From Cylindrodendrum hubeiense (taxonomy: Eukaryota; Ascomycota; Sordariomycetes; Hypocreales; Nectriaceae), in assembly GCA_014621425.1 (NCBI GenBank), contig JAANBB010000088.1, forward strand, positions 54,483 through 118,482: a DNA stretch of 64,000 nt, given 5' to 3'. Positions 51,030 through 63,817 of the stretch are shown here, piece by piece (the stretch's first letter is position 1; each line of letters opens with the position of its first letter). The notes beneath the pieces were generated by a model that was not told the DNA's origin, ran no database searches, and saw nothing but the letters and a program-made list of their open reading frames with translations. The position numbers and the translations under genes were made by a program.

Positions 51030-53118
51030 GTTTGAATGAGAATTGCGGAACTGTTTCGTATATAGTCCAAGGGGTTCAATAATTCTAGAGGAATGCTTCT
51101 GGGCAAATGAGTTTCGATGCTATAGCGAAAGATATTGACGAAGGAGGAAAATCGGGGCCAGGGAACAGTTATGCGGGGCGTTGTCTATATTAGCCAAGCT
51201 GGCCCGGCTAATGCAGACGACGACGCCACGGGCAGGGAATAGTACTAGGATAAATCAATAATGTTTGCATCACCTGATTCTTCAGCACGCCACATGTAGA
51301 TGCAAATATTTACTTTAGAAAATTCGCTAGTCCAGGCATGACATGAGCTCAGCTTAGGAGGAAAATCACTGCATTATCTAGAATAGATCCCGCTTGTTAC
51401 CTGAGCAAATTCCCCTCCATTAAAAGCAGGAGGAGGTCGGGCCTTAGCAGATTCGCAACTAGAACCTCAAAAGCAAGAACAAGACGGCCGCCAGTCCCAT
51501 GTGATCCGAGACTGTCCAGACTTACGATGAACATGTGACACCAGGGAAGCCACGACCTGTTCAGGACACCTAGCACATACTTTGCCAGGGTGAACGCTGA
51601 CAGGGTAAAAACCTCATACTGCATGCGGTTAGGATTGCCGTGGATCTCGGGGGCTGTTTGCAATGGCGTCTCGCTTCTCAGTTGAAATGCAACACCCCGC
51701 TTTCGCGCTTCATTCTGGCCGTGCATCGTGATGAGCTGAAGACGTCACATCATTGAAAGAAAGTTGAAGTAGAAATCCCAGCTCATACGGTAGAGGTTTC
51801 ACTCTACTGTCTATATGCTAGAGCAAGACAAATGTATGAGGAATGAAGCTAGGCGTGTTTCATTCGAAACGGAGAGCCAGGTGGACCTTGCTCCCGTTCC
51901 AGCGCGAAAATGGAAGTCGGAGCTTAACATCGCCGATCGCGGCCTGGTCCTGTGCGTGGCCATATCTGTTCGATTGTGTACACCGAGGGTGTGACATTTA
52001 TGCTTCTGGGAGACGCCACAGACGATCAAAGTCTGCTTATTCTCGAAATCGCAGACGGCGTGAACAGCAACCCACCCTCTCGCAGTCGGGTCATTGAGGA
52101 AAGTCATAGAATTTGCGAAATAACAGCCAATGGTTTTGCTACTTGCACATGATCCGCAAGCAGCGTATCGATTGGCAAACAAGGTCACCTATACACCCGG
52201 GGAATCAAGTAGCAACATGAAGCAGATTCAGAGAGCAAGTGGAGGAATTGGGCTTGTATTTAGTTCTTTCGACTTTGCTCATTTCCGAACCATGTGACTC
52301 AAGACGACATGGCAATGGATAGTTCATCGAGATAAAACAAACACAAACGACAAGAGTTGTTCTGTTTGTTTCGGATTTTCTTGAGAATGCCTCGGGAACG
52401 ACAAACCCATTGTATAGCGGGTTGCGTACTCAAAATCCCCCTAGTGGTCGGTCATCGTTTCCGTGGTTCGGTTAGGTCCGTGTTGAGGCCCGTTGGAGAC
52501 GGTATAAGTTACTTGCTAGAGGCTGGCTGCCCCCTAAGCCAAATCTCTAGCCATTTGCCTTCGCCACGTCTCCATTAGGACTAGAGTAGACGATTAGGTA
52601 ACCTAGATCGCATGCCTTTCTTTAGTGACCAAGGCCATCTGCTGCAAATACTGTCAAGCTAGATTACTTAACACATCTACCTACGAAGGGCGCAAGTGCG
52701 CTAGTTGTGTAGGCAGTACCTCAAGGGGTCTCACATCCATCTCTGAGGTGCCTACAAAGCGGAATTATGCCGGCAATTGAATTCACAACTGTGGCTGAGC
52801 GCACGCAGGTTTCTCTGTCGGTCAAGACGGTGTGGCACTTGTTGGTTGCGTTGTCAACATTTGATTGGAAGATATTTGGTGAGATGACATGTGTGGCTCA
52901 TGCGTGGCATACGAGGAGAGCCTACGTGAGAGCCTGGCTGCTTTGCCCCAAAATCGAAACGAGGCTGTGTACATATGCCGCGCGCATTTGATTTCTTCCG
53001 AGGTTGGGCTGCGATACCAACCGTTCCCTCAATCTCTTGCTTCGTCACACTCATCGCCGGCCATCAAAAATAAGCAACACAGACTTCGTTCTTCAAGCGC
53101 CTGACGATATCCGACGAT
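51030..53118. other. Intergenic region, no gene supported
   Basis: 2.1 kb. A minus-strand frame at 51397-51726 (109 codons) has a slightly protein-like composition but no recognisable domain. Frames at 51811-52188 are overlapped on the other strand. The last 150 bases are the leader of the following gene. Confidence 0.35.
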
Positions 53119-55928
53119 ATGGAGGTTGTCGGGGCTGTGGCAAGCTGCATCGCACTCGCGCAGGGGCTGGAGGCGGGGGTGCGTATGGTAAGCTTCTTCA
53201 AGAGCATTCCCGAGATCCAAAAAGATTACGAAGCCCTGCGTAAGGAAGTGAGTTGGTCCCCTACAATTTGAAATATTTCCACTGTTAGTAGGGGAAATAA
53301 CGCTGACTACGACCTGTAATGGTATTTTTCAGATCAAGTCCATCGAGAAGATACTCCAAGTTAGCCAAAGCGTTGCCGACTTCTGCCCCGACGACGAAAA
53401 CTCGCCGCTGATGATCGACGCGATCCAACAAGTGACAGAACTCGAGGGCGAACTCAAACAGTTCGCAGCGAGCGTTTCCTACTTAAAGAAAGGTCACAAG
53501 GAGAGAGCAAAGAAGCTCAAGTGGACCCTGGAACAAGACAAACTCGAGAAGATTCGCAAAAGGTTGGGTGATGCAAAGGCGAACCTGCAGATTGCATTTA
53601 TATACCATCAAGGCATAAAGATGAACGTCGCAGTGGCATCAATGTCTCAAACATTGTCATCCCTGACGCTGCAATGGCTCACTTCAGAACCCAGAAGAGC
53701 TGAAGAGCTTCCGGACATCTCCGTCGAAGGGAGCCAGACTACCGAACAACTAGAAGAGGATTCCGACAAGGAGTCTGTATCCGAAGTGGAAGAGCAATCA
53801 CTTGTTTCGATACCTAGTTCCATCGGGCATCACCTTCCTGTATTTCCGGAAGATGACGCTATCAACAAACTCAAGGCCTCGTATTACACGACATCAGCTA
53901 AATTTTCCCCTGGTTGTGGATGCCGCTGCCACTTTGGAAGAACAGAATACATGACTCGGCCATGGCTAAGAGCTCTACTAGGATCTTCGTCTCTGAACTT
54001 TAGCACAGTACCTGGCCCAGCTCATACACAGTGTACCGAGCCATACTGCAAACGTGGAGGCAGTGCGGTGTTGGTGTTGGAGCACCAATTTCCGAGTTGG
54101 CTCTGGGCAGGGGCATTGAGGATTAAAGCATCATACAATCCTCTCAGTGGGTTTCGGTACTCAAGTTCATTACGACCTTGTAAAGTACTATCAATAAACG
54201 ACGATGTCTGGTCTCAAATAGATGTTGGACATGTGGAGGCTTTGCACGAGTTTCTCGCCAACTCACCGCAATACTTCCCAGACGACGCTGATGACGGAGG
54301 TGAAGGACTTCTTCAGGTGGGTCAAGCCAGTATTTGGCTTTATTGCAACCAGACTAAATTCTATCAACAGTACGCCCTCATGAGCTACAATTTCGACATT
54401 GTAGAGTTCCTTATGAAATTATGGAATGATTTATTAATTGAAAAGGGCATCTCTAGGTATGTGGACGCAGCCATTTTACACCAGAACATCAATTACGTGA
54501 GAATAACTAATACGTTACAGGAAAGTGGGATTTCTAGCAAGTCGAATGCTCCACGATAACCCTAAACTCAGCGACCGGGATATCAATGTACTCAATTGTC
54601 TGGTAGAATTTTCGGACGAGGGACTAGAAATGACATCGACGAAGGTACTTCGTGCAGTCGTCAGCGGGGAGAGTCTTCAGGGATTGTTACAAGAAGAACC
54701 CTGGTCCATCAACGTGTTGGGCAATATGGGGGTTGCGCCAATTCACATGGCCGCGGAGCGGCATCCGGTGACAGTACTCAACGAGCTCATATCTGCAGGA
54801 GCCGACATTGACCTGAAAGACTACCTGGGCAGGACCCCGCTGATGGTTGCTGCAGCGTGCAACAACATGGACGGTGTACAGCGCCTGCTCCAGGCAAAAT
54901 CCAATGTGAACCTCCAAGATGACGACGGCTGGACAGCTTTGCATTTCGCTGTCATGTACGCTTCATCCAATGCCGTAGCGATGTTGCTGCTTGCCGGTGC
55001 GTCGGTCTCGGTATCAGACACGACTGGCGAATCGCCAGTGCACGCACTCGCATATTCGATGGAAGGTGCGCGCGACAAACTCAGCCACATGCAAACAGCC
55101 GCAGGTTTCGACATCGAGGCCAAAGACATTTCGGGACACACACCAATCATGCGCGCAATCGTGAAGAACAATTTACCATCCTTACGTTGTCTTGTCAATG
55201 CCGGTGCGATGCTATTTACCGCTGATGCCTACTCACAAAGCTGTCTACACCTCGCAGCTGGGTTCGCAAATGTGGAAGTCCTAAGTTATTTAAATAGTCT
55301 GACGTTCTCAGGCATCAACTCCAGTTATTTGCGTATTAACGGAAAGGACCCATGGGATATCTTACAATTCACCATTCATTCACCTCGATGGCAGCTTGGC
55401 TCCCTGAGACGTCCCGATATAGAAGCGCAGGAAGCATTCGCCCAACTATACCAGGGCATGCGAAACAGGAATCTGCAGAGCGACATCAATATTCTATATG
55501 AGGTCTTTCAGGCTCTGTCGGAAAAGGACAGCGGGACTTCAAGAACGAAGCTGGCGCCTTTAATCCAACAAAAGGAAGAATGGGGGCGATTGGATTTGCT
55601 GGAGACGCTTCGAGCCACCGCCGATCAAATACGGGCGGAAGAGTGGGAGACAGCCTCCCGTATGCTCAAAGATGCCATTGAATGTATGACACATGAGATG
55701 AAACTTTCGCCTGGGGAAAGGATTGTATGGGAGATTGCAGACTCAGATGAAAGTGGAGAAGAGTTCAGCAATGACGGTGATGAAGAAACAGACGGAAATG
55801 ACGACGAAGAAAATGATGACGATGAAGAGGACGACTCAGGATCCGACGGAGACTCTTCTACTTCTCACTACGAAGATGCGGCATCTGATCCCATTCACTC
55901 AAGGAGCGGCAGCTCCAGTGAGGACTAA
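53119..55928 (+). CDS. HeLo-like N-domain / ankyrin protein with acidic tail
   Basis: Exons 53119-53247, 53333-54456 and 54521-55928, giving 886 aa. The N-terminus MEVVGAVASCIALAQGLEAG, then DYEALRKEIKSIEKILQ and a long amphipathic helix, is the fungal N-terminal helical domain of NLR-type and ankyrin proteins, related to HeLo/HeLo-like domains. The second splice joins EKGISR to KVGFLASRMLHDNPKLS. A cysteine-rich CGCRCHFGR lies near residue 185. Ankyrin repeats span about 486-684 (RTPLMVAAACNNMDGVQRLL, GWTALHFAVMYASSNAVAML). The last 65 residues are almost all Asp/Glu/Ser. No NTPase domain is present. A recognition or signalling role is inferred from the architecture. Confidence 0.87.
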
Positions 55929-56065
55929 GGCGAGGGGCTCACCAACGTCCGGAACAATAGTTCGACACCAAGAGTTTCACTTGATTTCCAAGGTCCGACT
56001 TAAGGAATGATCATCTTGAGATATATGCTGTAACTACAATTCTATTCGTATCAACCTCCTAGCCA

Positions 56066-57656
56066 CTACTGGGCCAGCCTGCGAGGTGGTGGTGACAACC
56101 CCTGTTCTCTGACCGGTTCCACATCAAACCCGATACTCGAGTGCGACCCCCTGTCCTGTTCCACATCCAAGCTCCGCCCCGACCTGCTCTCGCCCCCCGG
56201 CAGCGCCCACGAGTCCGAGTGCGGCAGCGGCTCGGGCTCGTACTTGGCGTCGTCGAGCGGCCACGACGACGTCGGCACCTCGCGCCACGACTCGGCCGGC
56301 TCCTCGGGGATGTCCCGCAGCTCCACCCTGTCGTTGTTGGTGTTGTTGTCGCCGCCGAGGCCGCGCTCGTCCGCAAGCATGGCCGTTCCGTTGTTGTTCA
56401 CTCCAGTTGACACCCGGTTCCCACTAAACTTGCTTAGCCAGGTTGTGCTTTGTGCGTCCGTTGTGGAACCCAACTTCTTCGACGTGAGCGATGTGTGGAA
56501 GCTCTGGACGATCGGTCGCAGGATCGGTATGCATTGGACGATGATTGTGCCGGTGATTTCAGAAGAGTACCTGCAGATATTAGCTACTGCCCGAGGGGAA
56601 TTTGATATCGGGGAACTCACCAAACCTGTGACACACCGTTGCGCCCTGTTGAGACGAGTGTCAGTGGGAACGGTCATCAAGACCATCATGTAACTCACAT
56701 ATGTAGTACGCATCACGTTCATTCCCGTTATCCTTCCAGGCAATGCGAATGGCCGAGACGATAGCAACGCTGTCGCCAGATGTTAATTCAAATTCTCGGC
56801 GGGTCTTGGGGCGTCGATGCTCACATCATTCCCAAGCTCATGGTCGCGCAGAGACCAATCTTCTCCACCCTCCTCATCTCCAACCCCCGCGTAATCAACC
56901 AAGGAAAAGTCGCAAAAATGAAATCCATAATAATATTATACACTGGTAGCACCGTTAGTAGAGGTCCCGCTCCCGCGTCGTACTGGAATACTCACCGTTA
57001 CCTCCCTCCTTGAAACTGTCACGGAACTGCCACCCAATACAAAAGTTGAGTCGGTACCAGACGTCGTAGCTCTCTTTGTCGCAGACCTTAGCCCACTGGA
57101 AGAAGACCTTGAGAACCATGTACAGGTTCATGGTGACGATGCAAAACCACAGAACCCATTGCTGCCACTGGTTGCTGATCCGTAATAGCGTGACTCCGAA
57201 TGCCGTCTTGGTCCATGCTTGTCCGATGAGGGTGCCGCAGGAAGAGATGTTGATAAGAATGTGCATGCGGTCGTCCCAGCTTTCCGTCGTGTCTTTAAGC
57301 ACGTAGCCGGTGGCGAATTCGTGAACGATGAGAGCGTTGTTTGCGAGCAGAAGCATCTAGGCGTTGCCGGGTCAGCACGAGCGCACGCAAACCGAACAGT
57401 ACCAAGTCGAAGGAGCGCAGCCACTCACCCATGAAGCCGTGAGAATGTAATCGTCGTACCACAGTCCGTGTCGTCGTGTGACTTTGACATACAACCTCAA
57501 CATAAGAAAAAGCGTCGCGCCGGCGAAAAGCATCCATAATCCGAGATTGAGTTCCGTCCATGGGTTAACATAAGCCACTGCTGGGCCGTCGACTTCCTCG
57601 TCGTCTCGAGGAGTAAAATTCATCGTCACATGCTGACGTGGAAAGGAATGGTCCAT
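56066..57656 (-). CDS. Pth11-type rhodopsin-domain seven-helix receptor
   Basis: Six exons on the minus strand: 57429-57656, 56996-57356, 56825-56942, 56699-56769, 56621-56645 and 56066-56570, giving 435 aa. The fifth exon is only 25 nt and is needed to keep frame and to restore the stretch RNGVSQVWYSSEITGTI. The N-terminal membrane segments carry LWYDDYILTASW, the conserved DDY after helix two. Later come TKTAFGVTLLRI, MDFIFATFPWLI and IVQCIPILRPIV for the remaining helices. The 115-residue C-terminus is polar and acidic, as in many fungal GPCR-like proteins. Members sense surface or nutrient cues in plant-interacting moulds; this one's ligand is unknown. The first ATG is used; another in frame lies 11 codons on. 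Confidence 0.85.
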
Positions 57657-60600
57657 GTGGCGGCACAGAAGAGAAACAAAAATGAGCGAACGAATCCTAC
57701 GAGCCGGGGGCGGGACGGGTAGAAGAAGAGAAGAGAAGTCCCAACAACCAACAACAGCCGATTATAAACTCCGCGAATGGCCCCTCTCGAAACGGGCGGC
57801 CCTCCCCTACCCCTGGAGACTCTCCAGGATAATAAGCATTACGCGTTAGGTCCAAAAGGGGCGTCAAGGGTCGTGTGCCACCCCTAAGCCCGTTTGACAA
57901 ATGAGTACGACGTAGTGACAAAATTTCACGGCAGTGGACAGGGGAGCATGGGATGATTGGTGGATTCTATTGAAACGCATCTTCAAACTGTGAGGATCTG
58001 GGATATAAACTTATACAGATTGCGATGGAGACGGCCTGCATCGGGCCTCAGCAAAGAACAAAACAAAAAGAAAAAAGTGGCATCTGTCATCCTGCGTGTA
58101 TTATTCCGAAGCGTCGAGAGTTGATTGCCCGCTGCAACATTGCGGACCGGCGTGCCTCCCAAACGGAACATGCGGGGGGCGGAACACACGCTGCCTCCCC
58201 CTGGTTTTACCCGGCACCTCAGCCCTGGGCGGGGACGCCCGCGGGACTTCCGGTGGTATGGGAATTGCTTATTTCTGGAAGTCGACGACGGGCACTGACG
58301 ACGATGTGCGCCGCTGCGGCCACCGGTGCGTCGGATCCATTCGGGGCGGGACGGGGTCGCGTTTTTGGCTCCTGCTAACCCACTTATGCGACGGCCGGAT
58401 CGTCACACTAACCATGGGATTATTTAGCTATGTCGCTTAACCGAGCAGCTGGCTCTACCCATGCGCGGATGCAAGTGATGTTCCTTGTCGGAAGCGCACA
58501 AGTGGAATTGTCCCATCTCATCGTCCATGCTCGGTTCCCAGAAAACGAACTCGCTATCTATCGCGCTCTCCGGGGCATGTCACCGGTGGCATCACCGGTG
58601 ATTGGCGTCTGACATGACCTGACGGAGGAGAGCAGGCCACCGTTTCAAGCCTCCGGTGGCCAAGTCCCGACGCCCCAGAACGGTGACATTCTCCGCGTGC
58701 GATGCCATTTGGTCCCCACCGGTCCCCCTGGCGTCCTGCCAGGCCTTATGCGTCTTCTGTATAGATGAAACCCTCTAACGCAGGCTGTGGCGTAGGGTTG
58801 CACGTGGGTTCGTACCCCCCTGGCTAGGCCGTGGGCCCCGTGCCTCCGATACGTGGTACAATTATCCCGGTTGCGACGCCAAGAACGGATCTGTCCCGCC
58901 ATGTCCGCAGAACATCCCACATGGCCGCCCCTATTAAAACTGCGCGTTTTTCTCCGGGTATGCGCTTGCGGGCACTCCCTCCGAGCGAGCATCGCTATAA
59001 TTGGCCTCCGGGGAGGGAACAGCAGCCGCCCCATACGCACTTATCGAGATTCCAGGCACTGATAACTGGGCCGCCTTAAGTGCGTGCCTCCCCCGCGTGT
59101 GTGGCACAGGTTAGTTCCCATGACCGTCAATCCGGTTTTGAGCAGTGCCCAGCGCGGCACGGAGACAGATTAGGCTGGAACCCCGTATAATCAGCAGATT
59201 GCTATCTCAAAGCAGCCGACACATAGTTTGGGCGGATACGATCGCACCTATGCTCGATCGGATGCGGGAGCTGCGAAGCAAGCCACACGGACAGAGTTCA
59301 AAAGGGCTCCCTTGCTCGCCGCCACCTACGATCGGCGGTGGTCCAGAGAGGGTCAAACAGACTGGTATTAGAGTTCGGAACGATAATCTCACCGTTATCC
59401 AGCCCATCGATAACGCGTGGGCGCACCGCAGCTACCGACTGGACACGGACGGTGGCTATGGGGCCATTGCGCGGCCAAAGTCGCACGCATGGGGAAGTTG
59501 GCAAACCTCAAACACACGTGCGAAAAAGAGCCACTAAATACGATCCCGAGGTATATGGTGTAGGGACAGACGTCGCATACTTCGCAAGCACACCTTGGTA
59601 TGGCGCAAAGACTCAAGCAACCTGAGACTTGGCACCGCACGACTCTGAGCAACCGGGCGCAACAGGTCCAACTGACGCTGCTGGCGTTACCGTTACCGAG
59701 CTCTTGGCACCAGTGAGATACGGCGCCGTCATGATTGGCCTCGCCATGGCCTTAGCTCAGTCCGACGCGAGCGAGACTAATGCCTAGCGCCTCGTTCCTC
59801 CCGTCTTTGGGCGCCACCTGTCAACTGTCTCTCCCCCTGCCTTGTGTTGCATTCCGCCTTAGTGGTGAGTTGATATTGCTTCCACAGTGAGGGTGCCATT
59901 GAGATCGGGCGATGGCTTCCAATATGACATCGCTACTATGAACCTTCCATACTCATTTTTTTGTTCTTACTTCCAAAGCGTTGGAAAGCGCAATACTACA
60001 TTGATATAAGCTGCCCAACCTATAGGTTTGCTAGGGATGGACTATCTTGTAGGGTGGCAACAATTAAATAAACGCTGTGGGTCAGCTGGATTACAACTTG
60101 AGCTACTGGTAGCCTACCCTGAAGTCTGATGAAAGTTAAAACTAGAGCATTCTACAAGGTCCACTGGATATCGTATTACCATGAAGTTCCCCTTAATTTG
60201 GCAACTTCCTTCTCTTCTGATCCAATATGATCATTTACCCTGTACTTATGACACAATGAAGTCGTTTGTTGCCCTTATTGCTTTTCTCCCCGGGACGACC
60301 ACAGCACTTGCTAACAAAAATTGCTTTTGCTGGAAAGAATGCCATTCCTAAGAGGTCGAGTGATCTTTCCGTGCGTACACATTATTTGGTTTGCTTGACG
60401 TCAATTGCACCAACAATTATCAACTCATACAGGCCTGCGGAATTGTCTCTTCGTAACACATGAGAATTCTAAAAATTAAAATAAATTTACCGATTTTTAA
60501 CCCTACAGAGCAGTGGACGTTAGACACGCTGTCATGAATGGCAATACGTTCCAATGCCGGTGGGCCTCGCGTCCAGTAGAAAGCCATGAGTTGTTTTCTC

Positions 60601-61042
60601 ACCTCAGCGTTACATCGTTGGCTCAACACGAGACTTACCATTCGGCGTTCCGTTTCATTTTAGATTAAGGAAGATTTGCATCTTTCGATTGCATTTAATT
60701 TCGAGAAGGGATGGCGCAGCCAACGAGAATTTTTGGTAAATACTACCTATAAGTGGTGAGTAATATTACCAAAGGAAACCAGTGGTTGGGCTTCCGAGGG
60801 GGTTGAGTAAATTGGTGAAGGTTCAGTGCAGGTCATCGTATAGGGTAGCATCACTCATCTCCACAAGAGGCCGCGTCGTCATTTCTCACGCATTATGCGG
60901 CATAAACACAACTTTATTGGATCATTCATAAGTAGTTTCATTCATATCTCTCGCGCGTTTTCCTGATCTAACGCATCCACCCATCTATAGGTGAAATCGG
61001 CTTCAGCTTGTTTCTTCAAGCCCTTAGTCAAAGTCTCACATC
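57657..61042. other. 3.4-kb gene-poor region with a composition switch
   Basis: Up to about 59.85 kb the sequence is GC-rich, with many short frames open on both strands (typical of GC-rich non-coding DNA). After that it turns AT-rich. CACCGGTG occurs twice, 13 bases apart, at 58580-58602. I see no protein family, RNA gene or terminal repeat of a transposon. Confidence 0.4.
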
Positions 61043-62912
61043 TCATTTTCCTGCAACGGTACCTTCAAGATACTCTACTTGTTCTTCTGACGCCTTTATG
61101 ACATCGGTAGTGTCCACTTCACTGTGGTATTTCGTAAACTGTCTCGCCTTGACTCTCATCTCGAAGCGGTCTTCAATCTGAGCAAACGACAGCCCCTTGG
61201 TCTCTGGAAACTCCAACCAGATAATGACGAGGGCGATGAGGGAAGCTCCGAAAAAGATCCAGCCCATCTTTCCGCCCAGGTTGCCCGCATCTGTATTGAA
61301 CATATAAGGCACCACAACATTGAATATCGTGCTGAATGTGTAGTTGAATAGGAAGCCAATGGCCAATGTCTGGGCTCGAAGCTTGACGGCTGACAGTTCA
61401 CCAGCCAATGCCATTGCAGGTCCGATGACTGGGCCGATACTGAGCCAGACTAGCTGGAGTGAAATCCCAACACACCTGTTTCTGATTAGTCGTGGTTCTG
61501 CATGTGCACCATCAAAAGGGGAAGTATCTTACCAAAGCGAAGCCTTCGTCTGATTCGGGACCGAGCTTGCGATACCCATGATCAAGAATAAGGAGCTAGC
61601 GAAGACGGTTCCGCCAAGGATCATGGTCCGACGACCAAATACCGTCATGGCCCAGAAAGAAAATGCGCTGGAGATGATGGCGAGACCAATGCCAAGCTCA
61701 ACCAGCATCGCACTGCTAGTGGCTGACATTCCTGCGACGATCATAAAGTAGGGAGCATTGGACATGAAAGTCGCGCCGAGCATCTGAGAGAGACCATTGG
61801 CATAGAGCACGATGCGTGTTCGGCGCCAGTTGATGCCTCTGAAGCACTCGATGAACGAAGCGCCCTCTTTGATGTAGGACTCGTGGTTTGTAATGCTCCT
61901 GATGGCCTGCAACACGGGCTCGATGGGTTCAGCTGAGTGGTGGAGTTTCCTCAGCGACTGAGCAGCAGCCTCCATCTTGCCGTTGCGGACAAGGTAATAA
62001 GGAGACTCTGGGATAAATGGGACGCCAAGCAGGAGCAGACCTGGCCAGATCCATTCGGCGGCGAATACGAGCTTGTATCCGCTTCGATCGGGTATGCTAA
62101 TGCGAGTGAAGGCAACGGAAGCTGCAATCATATAACCGAGGTTCTGAAGATGTATTAGCATTGCTGTATAGCGAAGGCATATCTCAGAGCAGAGGAGTTG
62201 GGGCTAGTGGAAACATACCATGCTCATAGTAAATGCCGACAAGGCAACACCTCGAATGGCGGTCGGGGTGATCTCTGACACGTAGGTTTGGCCAGCAGTG
62301 ATGGCTGTTGATTAAAAAGAGGTTAGTACTAATTGAAGGCTGGAGAATGCACAAAACATTGGGTCGTACCTAGACCTAGACCCAAGGCGTTGATGATCTT
62401 GCCGCCCAAGAACTGCCCCGGACTCGACGATGTGTAGACGACGGCAACACCTGCGGCGGAGATGATGGCAGCTACCAAAAAGGCTAGACGACGGCCGAAT
62501 CGATCGGAGATGGGACCAGCAGCGTAGCAGCCAAGAGCGGTACCGACCTGCGCTAGAGCATTCCAGAGCGACTGCCAGTACGCGGGGATAGCGTACACCC
62601 CTCCTTCAAGGGAACCGAAGTCTTCACTGTAAAAGCATGTTAGCGGTAGACCGAAGTGGTGAAGTGTCGGGTCTAAACTCACACGAACGGCTGCATGCTC
62701 AGACACAGCGACAGCGTCAGGTTGTCAAAGCCATACATGGCCGCACCGAGGTTGGCAAAGGTGCAGCACATCAGGATCTTGCGGTGCCTCCACAGCACCT
62801 TGAGGAACTGCCATCCCGCCTCTGCGTCTTCAGGAGGAGCAGGAATGGTCGGCTCTTCGACCTCGACCGGCACTGGCCGAGGCGGTTTTTCAGAGACAGT
62901 CTCGTGGGCCAT
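61043..62912 (-). CDS. MFS sugar transporter next to rhamnosidase
   Basis: Exons on the minus strand: 62683-62912, 62370-62626, 62219-62304, 61533-62143 and 61043-61475, giving 538 aa; introns are 56-75 nt. Sugar porter family motifs: YGFDNLTLSL (first helix), AYWQSLWNALAQVGTALG, SDRFGRR, then TPTAIRGVALSAFTMSM from the short third exon, PESPYYLVRNGKMEAA, VFGRRTM, ELSAVKLRAQT and PETKGLSFAQIEDRFE. Twelve helices are accounted for. The divergent neighbour looks like an alpha-L-rhamnosidase, so uptake of rhamnose or a rhamnosylated sugar is a reasonable inference but not shown by the residues. Confidence 0.93.
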
Positions 62913-63817
62913 GGTGAAGAGTGCGGAGGATGAAGTCGAAGCGTAGCTGTCGGGCTTGGAGAAAACTTGGAGAAGAGGCGACGGCTGCTAACCTTTAATA
63001 GGGCTAGGGTCGACAGCTGCGATGACCTCGTTGCTTGCTCTTGGATGAGCAATGCCAACCCCGTGAGCGGCATCTTGCGCCGTGCGGTGGAGACTTCCCC
63101 GCAAGCCGCCCTGTTGCTGGCCATGTTTTCCCCGAATCCTGGGAATTGTCCACCTGAATCGTGGGGTTTTCAGGGCCCTATGGGGACTAACCTGGATGAA
63201 CCCCAGCCAAAGTCCACCCGCATCGTGGAGGTGGTGCATAGCGGCCGTGTATGGGCCAATTGTGCGAGACGTCCACCTTGTCTAAGGCTTCATCGGGACT
63301 AACTTAAATAAAGTCCACCCCAAATGCGGGGATTCCGACTCTTTGTGGACGCAGATGTGGCCAAAGTCCACCTATTCTGCTGAAGATTCTTTGGTTCCGT
63401 GGAGAGAACCTGGTCAAAGTCCGCCTGGGCTGCTGAAGATTATGCGGTTTCGTGGAGAAAACGCGGCCACAGTCCACCTGAATCGGCGAGATTCTGGGGC
63501 TTCGTGGCGATGATCTGGACGCGTCCCCCACTTGCCGCGGGCAACCTCCCTGCCCGCTCGTACTCTCGGTCAAACACAAGACGAAAGCTGGCCCACATAC
63601 TGACTAGAGTGATCATTCTCCCGTTTCGTTAGTTATGTCCGGGCCCTCGGGGGACACTACCCCGTTGCTGATTTATTCGTGCCGGAATTCCCGTAGATTT
63701 GGAGAAGGGCGCTGACACTTTGCCCTACACCGCATACAACTACTGATACAAATATTGCCGACGCAGCCGTTATCCTCTAGCCAACACAAGTATCTGATCG
63801 ACTTGTACTTCATCACA
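62913..63817. promoter_or_regulatory. Divergent promoter of transporter and rhamnosidase genes
   Basis: 905 bases between start codons, most of it occupied by the degenerate 53-bp repeat array listed separately. A CCAAT box lies at 63256-63260. No open frame here is supported. Confidence 0.5.
63148..63530. repeat. Array of seven degenerate GTCCACC repeats, 53-bp period
   Basis: GTCCACC (once GTCCGCC) occurs at 63148, 63212, 63271, 63313, 63366, 63419 and 63472. The last four are exactly 53 bases apart. The best units share AAAGTCCACC, then TGCTGAAGATT about 15 bases on, and a TTCGTGGAGA block near the end. Earlier units are more diverged (spacings 64, 59, 42). The spacers are similar, not unique, so it is not a CRISPR array. 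Its place in a divergent promoter raises the chance of a regulatory role. Confidence 0.75.

Noticed and set aside
51397..51726. 109-codon frame with protein-like composition
   Set aside because: No recognisable motif, no splice partners and not long enough to stand alone.
57655..59652. Many short frames on both strands
   Set aside because: Expected in GC-rich non-coding DNA; no frame dominates and no domain is recognised.
63148..63530. CRISPR array
   Set aside because: Units are degenerate throughout, with no conserved repeat and unique spacer split, in a eukaryotic genome.
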